This document shows, piece after piece, positions 55,285 to 63,986 of a stretch of 64,000 nucleotides of DNA (positions are counted from its first letter, which is position 1; each line of letters opens with the position of its first letter). The notes under the pieces were generated by a model. The model saw only the letters and a list, made by a program, of their open reading frames with translations. It did no database searches and was not told the DNA's origin. Source of the stretch: Lachnospiraceae bacterium (GTDB taxonomy: Bacteria > Bacillota > Clostridia > Lachnospirales > Lachnospiraceae); assembly GCA_017553505.1 (NCBI GenBank), contig JAFZLD010000025.1, positions 248,001 through 312,000 of the forward strand. Reading direction: 5' to 3'. A program made the position numbers and the translations under genes.

Positions 55285-57078
55285 TTACATGGGCGCACAT
55301 GCGTCTTTGAGCCACTTAAGCTCTTCGCCTTCAAAGTAGGAAGCAGTCTTCTCATAAACGTCTTTATGATATGCGTTGATGCGCTCGACATCCTTCTCTG
55401 AGAGGTATTTCTTGTCCAGAAGCTCCTTATCGAGAGGTGCAAAAGTAAGATGTTCAAACTTCATGAACTGTCCGTCGCTGTTCTCGACGTCCTTACGGCA
55501 CAAAATAATATTCTCGATTCTGATGCCGTGGCTTCCGCCTACATATACGCCGGGCTCATCGCTGACTATCATACCATCCTCAAGGACTGCCTCTCTCATA
55601 CCGTCAAGATATTTCCATCTGATATTGTGAGGTCCCTCATGAACGTTAAGAATATAGCCTACTCCGTGGCCGGTTCCGCACTTATAATCGATACCGAGCT
55701 CCCACAAAGGAAGTCTTGCAAGTATATCCACATTACGTCCTGTGCATCCGTATAAGAACTTCGCATCCGCAAGTGCAAGCATACCTGCCGCAGACTTTGA
55801 GTAATGAAGCTTCATCTCGTCGGTAACAGGGCCGCACGCAAATGTTCTGGTAACATCGGTTGTACCCTTAATGTATTGTCCGCCGGAGTCGATAAGAAGC
55901 ATGCCTTCGGGCTTAACAACGCTGTAACTCTCGGGAGTGGCGCTGTAATGCATCATGGCCGCATTGGGGCCGTATCCGCTTATGGTAGGGAAAGAAAGCT
56001 CAATGAAGCCGGGCACGTTCTTTCGCAAATTGTCAATGTAATCGGCAGCAGTAAGCTCTGTAATCTCTATCTTGCCGATGTTCTGCTTAAGCCAATAGTG
56101 GAACTTCGATACACATACTGAGTCTTCAATATATGCTTCCTTAAGGCGGGCAATCTCTGTCTCGTTCTTAATGGCCTTCATAAGTGTTGAAGGGTTGGCC
56201 GCATCCACGACTTCAGCCTTGGCACTCAAAGTAAGAAACGAAAGGTAGTTAACCTTCTTGGTATCAAGAAGAACCTTGCCGTCTAACTTAACACCGTTTA
56301 AGAATTCGAATACGTCTTCGTACTTCTTAAGGCTGATGCCGAATGACTCAAGGTAATCGCGCACTTCATCGGTTGTCTCGCTCTCCTGAAGGAACATAAC
56401 AGCATCATCAAGAGTGATGTACATATAAGAAAGTGCTACGGGATTACACTCAATATCATTAGCACGTAAATTGGTAATCCACATAATATCATCAAGAGAT
56501 GTAAGGAAATGAGCTGTAGTCTCATCTTCTTTCATCTTCTCGCGAATTCTTGAAAGCTTGGACGCTACGGACTCACCCGTAACATCGTCGCCCAGGATAA
56601 ATACCTTCGAAGAAGGAAGCGCGGGTCTGTCTTCCCATAAATCTCCTGCAATGTCGATGTTGCAAAGAAGCTTGCCGTTCTTCTTATCTACTATCTTCTT
56701 AAGTTCCTTACCGAGGGATGTGCTTAATGCACGACCGTCAAAAGTAAGGGTCTCGCCTTCCTTAAAGTTGGCCTTAAGGAATTCACCCATTGTGGGAACG
56801 CCTTTCTCGGCCATGCGCATAAGGTCTACGCCGGAACCTGCGAGTTCTCTCTCCGCCTGGATAAAGAATCTGCCGTCGGTCCACATCTTGGCAACGTCTT
56901 TGTTAAGCATTAAGAAGGCATTCTCGCCGGTAAAACCTGTGTAATGCTCTCTTACCTTGTAATAGTCCGCTACATATTCGGAACCGTGAAAATCATCACT
57001 GGTGCAAAAGAACCAGTCTGCTCCCACCTCAGCCATCTTGGCTCTTAAGGAAGCAATTCTTTCTGAAACTGCACTCAT
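55285..57078 (-). CDS. Xaa-Pro aminopeptidase (M24 family, aminopeptidase P type)
   Basis: A 597-residue protein with two creatinase-N-like domains followed by a pita-bread M24 domain, the long architecture shared with eukaryotic XPNPEP1. Metal-ligand motifs are LLIDSGGQYIKGTTDVTRTF (two Asp), GTGHGVGYILNVHEGPH (His) and MIVSDEPGVYVGGSHGIRIE (Glu). A C-terminal extension contains the WLKDA segment. It removes N-terminal residues before proline. A longer frame would run into deoC; the ATG at 57078 fits the family start, with GGAGG 12 bases upstream inside the deoC end. Confidence 0.92.
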   Translation of the reverse strand: MSAVSERIASLRAKMAEVGADWFFCTSDDFHGSEYVADYYKVREHYTGFTGENAFLMLNKDVAKMWTDGRFFIQAERELAGSGVDLMRMAEKGVPTMGEFLKANFKEGETLTFDGRALSTSLGKELKKIVDKKNGKLLCNIDIAGDLWEDRPALPSSKVFILGDDVTGESVASKLSRIREKMKEDETTAHFLTSLDDIMWITNLRANDIECNPVALSYMYITLDDAVMFLQESETTDEVRDYLESFGISLKKYEDVFEFLNGVKLDGKVLLDTKKVNYLSFLTLSAKAEVVDAANPSTLMKAIKNETEIARLKEAYIEDSVCVSKFHYWLKQNIGKIEITELTAADYIDNLRKNVPGFIELSFPTISGYGPNAAMMHYSATPESYSVVKPEGMLLIDSGGQYIKGTTDVTRTFACGPVTDEMKLHYSKSAAGMLALADAKFLYGCTGRNVDILARLPLWELGIDYKCGTGHGVGYILNVHEGPHNIRWKYLDGMREAVLEDGMIVSDEPGVYVGGSHGIRIENIILCRKDVENSDGQFMKFEHLTFAPLDKELLDKKYLSEKDVERINAYHKDVYEKTASYFEGEELKWLKDACAPM

Positions 57079-57085
57079 GTTACGA

Positions 57086-57733
57086 TTAAGCCTCCAAGAT
57101 TGAAATTGCACTGGAAGTACCGAGTCTGTCGGCACCGAGGCTTAAGAATGTTTCCATGTCTTCCTGTGTACGGATTCCGCCTGCGGCCTTAATCTTAACG
57201 TCGGGACCTACGTGCTCTTTGAAAAGCTTAACATCATCAAAAGTAGCTCCGCCGGTACCAAAGCCGGTAGAAGTCTTAATGTATTCAGCCTTAGCGCGTG
57301 TTACGCATCCGCAAAGCTTAATCTTCTCTTCATCGGTAAGATAGCAGGTCTCGATGATAACCTTTAAAATCTTATCGTCGCAAGCAGCCTTGATAGTCTT
57401 GATTTCCTCTTCGATCTTGTCGAAGTCGCCGTTCTTGGCATCGTTGATGTTGATTACCATATCAACTTCATTGGCGCCGTCTTTAATAGCTTCTTTAGCC
57501 TCAACAACCTTAGCTGCGGTTACGGAGTATCCGAGAGGGAAACCGATTACGGTACAGATGTTGAAGTCCTTACCGTACTTGTCGTGGATTCTCTTGATAT
57601 AGCAAGGGGGAACGCATACGGATGCAGTCTTATACTTAACTGCCTCGTCGCAAAGCTTAACGATATCCTCCCATGTGGCAAAAGCCTTTAATTGTGTGTG
57701 ATCTACATGACTGTACAATTCCTGTTTGGTCAT
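57086..57733 (-). CDS. deoC: Deoxyribose-phosphate aldolase
   Basis: Splits 2-deoxyribose-5-phosphate into glyceraldehyde-3-phosphate and acetaldehyde during nucleoside use. The 215-residue protein has the Schiff-base lysine in AEYIKTSTGFGTGGA (K153), VCTVIGFPLG-like TVIGFPLGYS and a closing VKAAGGIRT-like block. The start is supported by AAAGGAGGATC. No other deo gene is nearby; it shares a transcript with the aminopeptidase. Confidence 0.96.
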   Translation of the reverse strand: MTKQELYSHVDHTQLKAFATWEDIVKLCDEAVKYKTASVCVPPCYIKRIHDKYGKDFNICTVIGFPLGYSVTAAKVVEAKEAIKDGANEVDMVININDAKNGDFDKIEEEIKTIKAACDDKILKVIIETCYLTDEEKIKLCGCVTRAKAEYIKTSTGFGTGGATFDDVKLFKEHVGPDVKIKAAGGIRTQEDMETFLSLGADRLGTSSAISILEA

Positions 57734-57768
57734 AGTTTTGATCCTCCTTTTCTAATCTTCTCTCATTA

Positions 57769-58101
57769 TTAAAACAAATATTTATTCTGCGCCTTAACCG
57801 TGATTACAGCATAAATGACAAGAACTATGATTGACCCTGCATTGGCGATTATGTGAAACCAGTCATTGATAGGTCTGAAGTTCTCATATATAAGCACCGC
57901 GCTCAAAGCACAGATTAAGATACCGAAAATCATATTTATCTTATACATATAACTGATGTAGCCGGGGATGTCATGCGCCCTTTCAAGCTTAATCTTGGCG
58001 CTGAGCAACTGCTTGGGAATCTCTCCGCTGGCTTTCATCTTAACAGTCATATAAATAAGATAAAGTCCCCATAAAAATATAAAAACGGTTATTGCTATCA
58101 T
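57769..58101 (-). CDS. Small three-helix membrane protein, function unknown
   Basis: 110 residues with hydrophobic segments at about 1-19, 54-72 and 82-100, and a basic loop between the first two. Its ATG overlaps the stop of the REC-GGDEF gene (ATGA), so the two proteins are made together. I recognise no family. The coupling hints at a functional link, for example a membrane partner of the regulator, but that is inference. Confidence 0.75.
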   Translation of the reverse strand: MIAITVFIFLWGLYLIYMTVKMKASGEIPKQLLSAKIKLERAHDIPGYISYMYKINMIFGILICALSAVLIYENFRPINDWFHIIANAGSIIVLVIYAVITVKAQNKYLF

Positions 58102-59456
58102 GCGTTTCTCTCTTCCTTGTCACCCAACATTTCTTCCATATCATACTTAAGCAAAATGTTCTGATTATGGTTATTCTCATTCCAGTTATCAAGTATACGT
58201 CCCACCGCAACCTGACGACTCTGCTCATCCGCATCTATAAGGATTACTATGTACTGGTTATTGGTATATCTTGCGGATACGTCATTCTTACGAAGCGTAC
58301 CGCGTACGCAGTCTTCAAGCGTTCTCATGGCTTTATGAAGGTCTCCCGCGTCAGATTCCTTTTGCATGGAAAGGTCCTTAAGTGTAAAAAGAATCAGCTG
58401 AATCTTGCTTGAAGTTCTCGAGACGTAACGCTTCAAAAATCTGTAAATGTTCTTAAAGCTGTTGTATTCAACCTTAAACGGTCCGTCGTCTTCGTCATCT
58501 TCATCGATTCCGCCCATTAAATCCGACAAATCGATGGCTCCTTCATTGTCGTTCTTAAGAAAAGAATACTTCTCGGCTGAATCATAGAAGTGAAACCCGG
58601 ACTTGCCGTTATTTTTGACAAAATAAAGCGCTTTGTCCGCGTTATTATATAATTCGATAAATGTCTTGCCGTCAAAAGGATAAGCCGAAATGCCGACCGA
58701 AACAGAGCTTGCGGAATCGTCGTTCTTAATGATGCAAAGCTCTCTCTCGACTTCCTTGATAAGCGAAGCCACTCTTTCTTCGAGCATCTCGCGTCCGTAG
58801 CAGTTGTTAAGGAATACTGCAAACTCGTCTCCACCGAGTCGCGCCACAATATCATCTTTGTGTACAAATCTGCTTAAGGTGTCTGCAAAAGCAACCAGCG
58901 CTTCATCACCGACAACATGGCCGTAGTGATCGTTGATACCCTTGAAATTATCAAGGTCCATAATCATAAACGTACCAGTAGTGTCGGGCGAAAGATTGTC
59001 TATCTGCGTCTGCATATAGTTACGGTTCCAAAGACCCGTAAGTGAATCCTTCAAAGCGGCTCTTTTAATCTCGCGAGTCTTCTCATCCTGGAAAAGTGCA
59101 CGCTCAATACGACCCACCATAACCTCGGGCTCATAAGGCTTTCTGATAAAGTCATAAGCACCGAGTCTTAAGCCTTTTAATTCGCTTTCGCTCTCTGTAT
59201 CGGCCGTAAGAAAGATAATCGGAATATCTTCAAAGCCTCTTATCTCTCTGATTCTCTCAAAAGTCTCGTACCCGTCCATACCGGGCATCTTAACGTCAAG
59301 AAGTACAAGGTCGGGCTTAACCTTGGAAAGCATGCTCAATGCCTGCTCACCGGACTTGGCCATTGAAAGCGAATATTTGTTACGTAATATCTCCCCTAAG
59401 CATTTAAGATTCGTGGTAACGTCATCGACGATCAGAATCTGTTTCTTAACCTTCAC
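58098..59456 (-). CDS. Response regulator with GGDEF domain and a second, degenerate GGDEF-like domain
   Basis: 452 residues. A receiver domain (residues 1-120) has the acidic pair D11-D12 and phosphoacceptor D54. A GGDEF domain (about 130-285) has the substrate motif FMIMDLDNFKGINDHYGH and an intact GGDEF at 208-212, so it should make c-di-GMP when phosphorylated. After an acidic linker (DEDDEDDG) a third domain (about 320-440) has the same beta-alpha plan: KIQLILFTLKDL in place of the DxDxF strand and SARYTNNQYIVIL in place of the RLGGDEF strand. That half has lost all catalytic residues. The start is GTG at 59456 with AGGGGA upstream. No kinase is adjacent. Confidence 0.86.
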   Translation of the reverse strand: MKVKKQILIVDDVTTNLKCLGEILRNKYSLSMAKSGEQALSMLSKVKPDLVLLDVKMPGMDGYETFERIREIRGFEDIPIIFLTADTESESELKGLRLGAYDFIRKPYEPEVMVGRIERALFQDEKTREIKRAALKDSLTGLWNRNYMQTQIDNLSPDTTGTFMIMDLDNFKGINDHYGHVVGDEALVAFADTLSRFVHKDDIVARLGGDEFAVFLNNCYGREMLEERVASLIKEVERELCIIKNDDSASSVSVGISAYPFDGKTFIELYNNADKALYFVKNNGKSGFHFYDSAEKYSFLKNDNEGAIDLSDLMGGIDEDDEDDGPFKVEYNSFKNIYRFLKRYVSRTSSKIQLILFTLKDLSMQKESDAGDLHKAMRTLEDCVRGTLRKNDVSARYTNNQYIVILIDADEQSRQVAVGRILDNWNENNHNQNILLKYDMEEMLGDKEERNA

Positions 59457-59480
59457 GATAGTTGTATCCCCTGATTCTCT

Positions 59481-60965
59481 TTATTCTATTCCGATGTTTT
59501 CCATTACAAGCTTCTTCATGTCTGCAATCTCGCATACGGTGTCGTGTACGACGGGTGAAGTGCGGATTTCATTGATTGCATTAGGAATCTCTACATTGGC
59601 GGTCTTGGAAAGAACGTCAATGAGTTTGAAATCGTCTTCCTTTTCATATGCGGGGTCAATTGCCTTCATAACGGAACGAGCAAACTTGAAAGGACTTGCC
59701 GTTGAAGCAATTACGGTCTTGGTGTAGTCGCCTGTTGCCTTAACGTACTTGTCGTAAGAAGCCGCCGCAACTGCTGTATGTGTATCGATTACATAGCCGG
59801 TCTCTTCGTAAAGTGACTTAATCTTGCCGCTGCAATCGTTCCAGTCTGCGAACTCGCCCACAAACTGGTCCTTAACCTTGGCAAAAGAATCCTTTATGTC
59901 ATAAATTCCCTTGGTCTTAAGGGATTCCATAAGTTTCTTGTTCTTAGCGGCATCGCAACCTGTGGAGAGGTAAATAAGTCTCTCAAGGTTAGAAGAAATA
60001 AGTATATCCATTGAAGGAGAATCTGTAAGGATAAACTCTCTGTTCTTGTCGTATACGCCGTCTTTAAAGAAGTCGAAAAGCACCTTGTTGTCATTGGATG
60101 CGCAGATAAGCTTGTTAACGGGAAGTCCCATGTTCTTGGCATAAAATGCGGCAAGGATGTTACCGAAGTTACCGGTTGGAACGCAGATATTAATCTTCTC
60201 GCCGTCTTTAATACGGTCTTCCTTAAGAAGCTTGCCGTAGGCATACACATAATATGCAATCTGGGGCACAAGTCTGCCGATGTTGATGGAATTAGCACTT
60301 GAAAATTGAAAGCCGGCCTCAGCCATCTTCTCTTTAAGCTCTGCATCTCCGAAAAGTTCCTTAACCTTAGACTGGCAATCGTCGAAGTTACCCTTAACAC
60401 CGATAACCTTGGTGTTGGATTCCTTCTGAGTAATCATCTGAAGCTCCTGAACCTTGGATACGCCTCCCTTGGGGTAGAATACAATGATTCTGGTACCGGG
60501 CACGCCTGCGAATCCTGCAAGAGCTGCCTTACCGGTGTCGCCGCTGGTAGCGGTAAGAATTACGATTTCTTTGTCCGATTTGTTCTTACGGGCTGCGGTG
60601 GTAAGTAAGTGAGGAAGGATGGAAAGTGCCATATCCTTAAACGCTATGGTCTTACCGTGGAACAGCTCCAGGTAATATGTTCCTTCAGCTTCTACAAGGG
60701 GAGCAATCTCTTCGGTATCGAACTTGGAGTCGTATGCTCTCTCTATGCAGTTTCTGAGTTCATCTTCCGTATAGTCAAAAAGAAAGTCTTTCATGACCGT
60801 GTATGCGGTCTCCTGATAACTCATTTCGCTAATCTCGCGAAGCGATTTGGTAAGCTGCGGAATCTCACTGGGCACGAAAAGGCCGCCGTCGTCGGAAAGT
60901 CCCTTTAAAACAGCTTCCGAAGCAGTAAGCTTAATGGAATTGTCTCTGGTACTTGTATAGAACAT
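59481..60965 (-). CDS. thrC: Threonine synthase
   Basis: A PLP enzyme that makes threonine from O-phosphohomoserine. The 494-residue length fits the long (class II-like) type. Marks are the start FYTSTRDNSIKLTASEAVLK with GLSDDGGLFVPSEIP, the PLP lysine in GKTIAFKDMALSILP, and LTATSGDTGKAALAGF. The ATG at 60965 has AGGAGA seven bases upstream. Other threonine genes (hom, thrB) are not in the window. It heads the unit with the REC-GGDEF, deoC and aminopeptidase genes. Confidence 0.95.
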   Translation of the reverse strand: MFYTSTRDNSIKLTASEAVLKGLSDDGGLFVPSEIPQLTKSLREISEMSYQETAYTVMKDFLFDYTEDELRNCIERAYDSKFDTEEIAPLVEAEGTYYLELFHGKTIAFKDMALSILPHLLTTAARKNKSDKEIVILTATSGDTGKAALAGFAGVPGTRIIVFYPKGGVSKVQELQMITQKESNTKVIGVKGNFDDCQSKVKELFGDAELKEKMAEAGFQFSSANSINIGRLVPQIAYYVYAYGKLLKEDRIKDGEKINICVPTGNFGNILAAFYAKNMGLPVNKLICASNDNKVLFDFFKDGVYDKNREFILTDSPSMDILISSNLERLIYLSTGCDAAKNKKLMESLKTKGIYDIKDSFAKVKDQFVGEFADWNDCSGKIKSLYEETGYVIDTHTAVAAASYDKYVKATGDYTKTVIASTASPFKFARSVMKAIDPAYEKEDDFKLIDVLSKTANVEIPNAINEIRTSPVVHDTVCEIADMKKLVMENIGIE

Positions 60966-61002
60966 GAATGATTCTCCTGTAGATTTGTATATTATATTGG
61001 CT

Positions 61003-61031
61003 CCTATAAATGTAACCGAAAATTCTGTCAA
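61003..61031 (-). promoter_or_regulatory. Candidate thrC promoter
   Basis: Minus-strand TTGACA (61031-61026) and TATAGG (61008-61003) with a 17-base spacer, 37 bases upstream of the thrC start. The -10 is weak; TATAAT-like sequence lies further down without a good -35. Confidence 0.5.
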
Positions 61032-61044
61032 GTTCAAGTGTTAA

Positions 61045-61077
61045 AGCAAAAAACCCTTCGGATAAACCGAAGGGTTT
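61045..61077 (-). terminator. Rho-independent terminator after cstA
   Basis: Minus-strand AAACCCTTCGG and CCGAAGGGTTT form a perfect 11-base stem with a five-base loop, followed by TTTGC. T-run pairing with the stem makes it usable in both directions. Confidence 0.88.
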
Positions 61078-61095
61078 CTTTGTGCAAAATCACTA

Positions 61096-62826
61096 TTAGT
61101 TCTTTTTAGCCTTAGCCTGTGCAGAGAATGTCTTAACGCCCTGTACAATTAAGATAATTGCAAGTACAAACATTGCAGCTGCGAATACAAGCTGGAACCA
61201 GTCGCCCCAAGCTGCAGCCTTATCGGGTACGAGACCTGCGATAAGTTTAACAATGCTTACAACCTTCATAGCAAGGAATGTAAGTGTTGCCGCAAGCATG
61301 AAAATCATGGGGATAAAGAACATCTTATTGTTCTTGCCTACTTCACCGAGCCATGCAGCTACTGCCATAAGAGCGATACCTGCAAGGAGCTGGTTGGCTG
61401 CACCGAAGAGTCCCCAAATCTGGGAGAGGCTTAAGCCGCCGAGTACGCAACCGATAACAACCATGAGGGTTGTACCGAATAAGGGATGTGCAAGAACTTT
61501 TCTGATACCCTTAGCGTCTTTCCATGTATTCTCCTCATCCTTAAGAAAGAGCTCGGAGAACATGAAACGTGAAAGTCTTGTACCAGTATCAAGGCTGGTA
61601 AGAGCGAATACGGATACAGCAAGTGTAAGTAATGCGTAGATTGTCTTGTAAACGCTAGTAGCATCAGAGGTGGAGAACATTGTAGCAATACCTGCTGCGA
61701 AGTAGTTGGCAGGTGATGTGCCGAGTTCCTTGGCCTGATACTTACTGAAGATCATACCAACCGCAATGAGGGCGATGATGCCGAGTGCGGATTCGATAAG
61801 CATTGAGCCGTAGCCGATAGCCTTGGCGTTCTTCTCGTTGTCAAGCTGCTTACTGGAAGTACCGGTTGAAATAAGTGAATGGAAACCGGAGCAAGCACCA
61901 CATGCAACAGTGATGAACAATGCGGGGAAAAGGTTACCGAGTCCGTTGGACCAGCCTGTGAAAGCGGGAATTTCGAACTTGGCATTGCCTGTAATTGCAC
62001 AAACGATAATACCTACAACAGCAACGATCATCATTGCATAAAGAAGAAAGCTGGAGAGGTAATCTCTGGGCTGAAGCATAATCCATACGGGAATCAAAGA
62101 TGCAACAGCGATATAAATACCGATAACGATGATCCATGCGGTACGGGTCATAGCAAAACCGCAGTTAAGACCTACAACAACAGCAATAACGATACCTGCG
62201 ATACCGATGATGGTAGCGGGTAAAGTCTTCACGCCGCACTTGTTGGTAAGTACACCGTAGATAATTGCAAGAACGATGAATAACAGGGAAATCATTGCAG
62301 TAGTCTGTGTGCCTGTAGGACCGGTAACAAAGCCCAATGTCTTGGGAGCATCTGCAGCGGTAGCAAAAGTAGCTGCTACGACGTTAACGAAAGATGCGAT
62401 AACAAGGATGAGTACCAGCAAAGCAAACACGATAAAGAGCTTCTTAGCCTTGGATCCCATGGAATCCTTGATAATCTCACCAACTGATTTTCCGTCATGA
62501 CGAATGGATGCAAAAAGCGAACCAAAGTCCTGAAGACCGCCAAAGAAAATACCACCGATAACACACCAAAGGAAAACCGGAACCCAACCGAATACGGAAG
62601 CCTGAATAGGTCCGTTGATAGGGCCTGCGCCTGCTATTGATGAAAAATGGTGACCCATTAATACTGCGGGCTTAGCTGCCACGTAGTCAACACCGTCTTC
62701 TTTTTCATATGCAGGTGTCTTTTTGTTGGGGTCGATGCCCCACTGTTTTGCAAGCCATGAACCGTATGTTACATAGCCGATTACCAGCAAAACAATTGCC
62801 GCAAGAACAATTAATAATGCAGTCAT
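61096..62826 (-). CDS. cstA: CstA-family transporter (carbon starvation protein)
   Basis: A 576-residue membrane protein with about 16 hydrophobic segments. The conserved opening WGIDPNKKTPAYEKEDGVDY, the VLMGHHFSSIAGAGPINGPI signature and GGLQDFGSLFASIRHDGKS are diagnostic. Characterised members take up peptides or pyruvate (CstA, BtsT). No CsrA or two-component partner is adjacent. AAAGGAG supports the ATG at 62826. The substrate cannot be read from sequence. Confidence 0.92.
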   Translation of the reverse strand: MTALLIVLAAIVLLVIGYVTYGSWLAKQWGIDPNKKTPAYEKEDGVDYVAAKPAVLMGHHFSSIAGAGPINGPIQASVFGWVPVFLWCVIGGIFFGGLQDFGSLFASIRHDGKSVGEIIKDSMGSKAKKLFIVFALLVLILVIASFVNVVAATFATAADAPKTLGFVTGPTGTQTTAMISLLFIVLAIIYGVLTNKCGVKTLPATIIGIAGIVIAVVVGLNCGFAMTRTAWIIVIGIYIAVASLIPVWIMLQPRDYLSSFLLYAMMIVAVVGIIVCAITGNAKFEIPAFTGWSNGLGNLFPALFITVACGACSGFHSLISTGTSSKQLDNEKNAKAIGYGSMLIESALGIIALIAVGMIFSKYQAKELGTSPANYFAAGIATMFSTSDATSVYKTIYALLTLAVSVFALTSLDTGTRLSRFMFSELFLKDEENTWKDAKGIRKVLAHPLFGTTLMVVIGCVLGGLSLSQIWGLFGAANQLLAGIALMAVAAWLGEVGKNNKMFFIPMIFMLAATLTFLAMKVVSIVKLIAGLVPDKAAAWGDWFQLVFAAAMFVLAIILIVQGVKTFSAQAKAKKN

Positions 62827-62872
62827 TTCTGTCTCCTTTTACTGTAAGAGTATTGATAATGCCGTGGTAAAA

Positions 62873-62885
62873 GGGATATTGTCCC
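62873..62885 (-). terminator. Short GGGA/TCCC hairpin, possible weak terminator
   Basis: GGGAtattgTCCC followed on the minus strand by TTTTACC in the 65-base gap before cstA. The stem is only four base pairs, so read-through into cstA is likely. Confidence 0.3.
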
Positions 62886-62891
62886 ATGTAC

Positions 62892-63380
62892 CTATTTATT
62901 GTTAATGATCTTCTTTAAGTCTCTGCCGTGGCGGTTGTAGGCAGTTTTACCGTTTGAAAGATCAATAGCAATCAATTTGTAATTGCTCCATCCGTGGATG
63001 GTAAATAAATATGATTTGGAATGTTTAAACTTCTTAATCTGCTTAAAAGCGTCTTCTTCAATCTTATCCGCAATAATTATGAGTGTGACATCGGAATTAC
63101 GGTGTCCGGACTTAGGAACCACTCTTGAAAGTCCCGTCTCCCACGCTGTCCTGTCAAGTTCTGTAAGCTTTTCAAAGGTTAAGTCTTCTTCCGATGCGAA
63201 AAAAACATATTCGTTGGAATCCATTTCGGAAATCTTGGCGGATTTAACCAAGATATATTGTTCATTGTGTGATGTAAAATCGGCTTCAGCCACAAAAGGT
63301 GGCGTTACACCATCTTTACGTATCGTATAGTAGCGTGTGAATGCATTGAGCACGCTTTCAAGCTTCTCTTCCCTGGTCAT
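62892..63380 (-). CDS. Uncharacterised protein, 162 residues
   Basis: A soluble alpha/beta-looking protein with no signal peptide or Cys motif. Notable stretches are VAEADFTSHNEQYILVKSAK, VTLIIIADKIEEDAFKQIKK and the C-terminal SYLFTIHGWSNYKLIAIDLS with a basic end. I do not recognise a family. Its ATG overlaps the previous stop (ATGA), so it is translated with the 119-residue protein upstream and they may act together. Confidence 0.75.
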   Translation of the reverse strand: MTREEKLESVLNAFTRYYTIRKDGVTPPFVAEADFTSHNEQYILVKSAKISEMDSNEYVFFASEEDLTFEKLTELDRTAWETGLSRVVPKSGHRNSDVTLIIIADKIEEDAFKQIKKFKHSKSYLFTIHGWSNYKLIAIDLSNGKTAYNRHGRDLKKIINNK

Positions 63381-63736
63381 TTTGCTTCCGATTCCCCTTT
63401 GTACATTGTGTCGATGTGGGGAGCCTTTTCTTTCAATTTTTCTAAGATTTCCTTGGCGGATTTGGTGCCGGATACTCCGATATTCGCAACCTCGGTACCG
63501 TATGATATAAGCACCAACGATTCAGCCGGAATAGAACCCTTACGACCGCTCACCATGTAAACGCGTCTGAAAACCGCATTTAAATCCTCATAAGCGATGT
63601 AATATGTCTTGAAGAATTTGCGAAAAAAAAGATGGCGCTTTGAAAGACCGATAATTCCATACTTATCCGCAGAATCATCTTCACTCTTCAAAACGTCTCT
63701 GTCTTCTTCTTTGCCTATTAAACTTTTGTAACTCAT
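63377..63736 (-). CDS. Uncharacterised protein, 119 residues, possible PH-like fold
   Basis: Residues 25-100 read as a run of strands and one closing helix: GIIGLSKRHLFFRKFFKTYY, IAYEDLNAVFRRVYMVSG, LVLISYGTEVANIGVSG, KSAKEILEKLKEKAP. The layout is like bacterial PH-domain proteins, but this is only a resemblance. No membrane helix is present. It is the first gene of the minus-strand run, with a promoter at 63779 and a GGGCGGG ribosome site. Confidence 0.72.
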   Translation of the reverse strand: MSYKSLIGKEEDRDVLKSEDDSADKYGIIGLSKRHLFFRKFFKTYYIAYEDLNAVFRRVYMVSGRKGSIPAESLVLISYGTEVANIGVSGTKSAKEILEKLKEKAPHIDTMYKGESEAK

Positions 63737-63778
63737 AACCCGCCCTTTGTTGCTTTACTAAGTTAAAACGTTAAAACA

Positions 63779-63807
63779 ATTTTATTCCAACTTAATTCAA
63801 TAATCAA
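63779..63807 (-). promoter_or_regulatory. Promoter of the 63736-62892 gene pair
   Basis: Minus-strand TTGATT (63807-63802) and TAAAAT (63784-63779) with a 17-base spacer, 43 bases upstream of the start codon. Confidence 0.6.
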
Positions 63808-63841
63808 TAGTTTTGTTTATATTTTTTTAATAATTGAGGCG

Positions 63842-63932
63842 GAACAAACCTAAAGGGTTTGTTCAAAGCCGACCGATAATAAATTACTTCAGGAATTTAT
63901 TATAGAACAGGAAAAAACGTGTAGCGTTTTTT
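63842..63932 (+). promoter_or_regulatory. Three tandem hairpins in the divergent intergenic region (leader-like)
   Basis: Three perfect inverted repeats follow one another: GAACAAACC/GGTTTGTTC (63842-63864), ATAATAAATT/AATTTATTAT (63876-63903) and AAAAAACG/CGTTTTTT (63912-63932). They lie 55-145 bases before the plus-strand start at 63987, and the last resembles a weak terminator. They could form a regulated leader or an end of another transcript; no known riboswitch is recognised. Confidence 0.5.
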
Positions 63933-63986
63933 ATGGTTTAAAAAGTATGCAAACTATGAGATAATTTAGTTATCGGAGGTTACAGA

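Noticed and set aside
59894-60400. Minus-strand 168-codon frame within thrC
   Set aside because: It is out of frame with the well-supported thrC and has a composition unlike the neighbouring genes.
60966-61095. T-box or threonine attenuator before thrC
   Set aside because: No T-box sequence, leader peptide with Thr codons or alternative hairpins are visible; the only hairpin is the cstA terminator.
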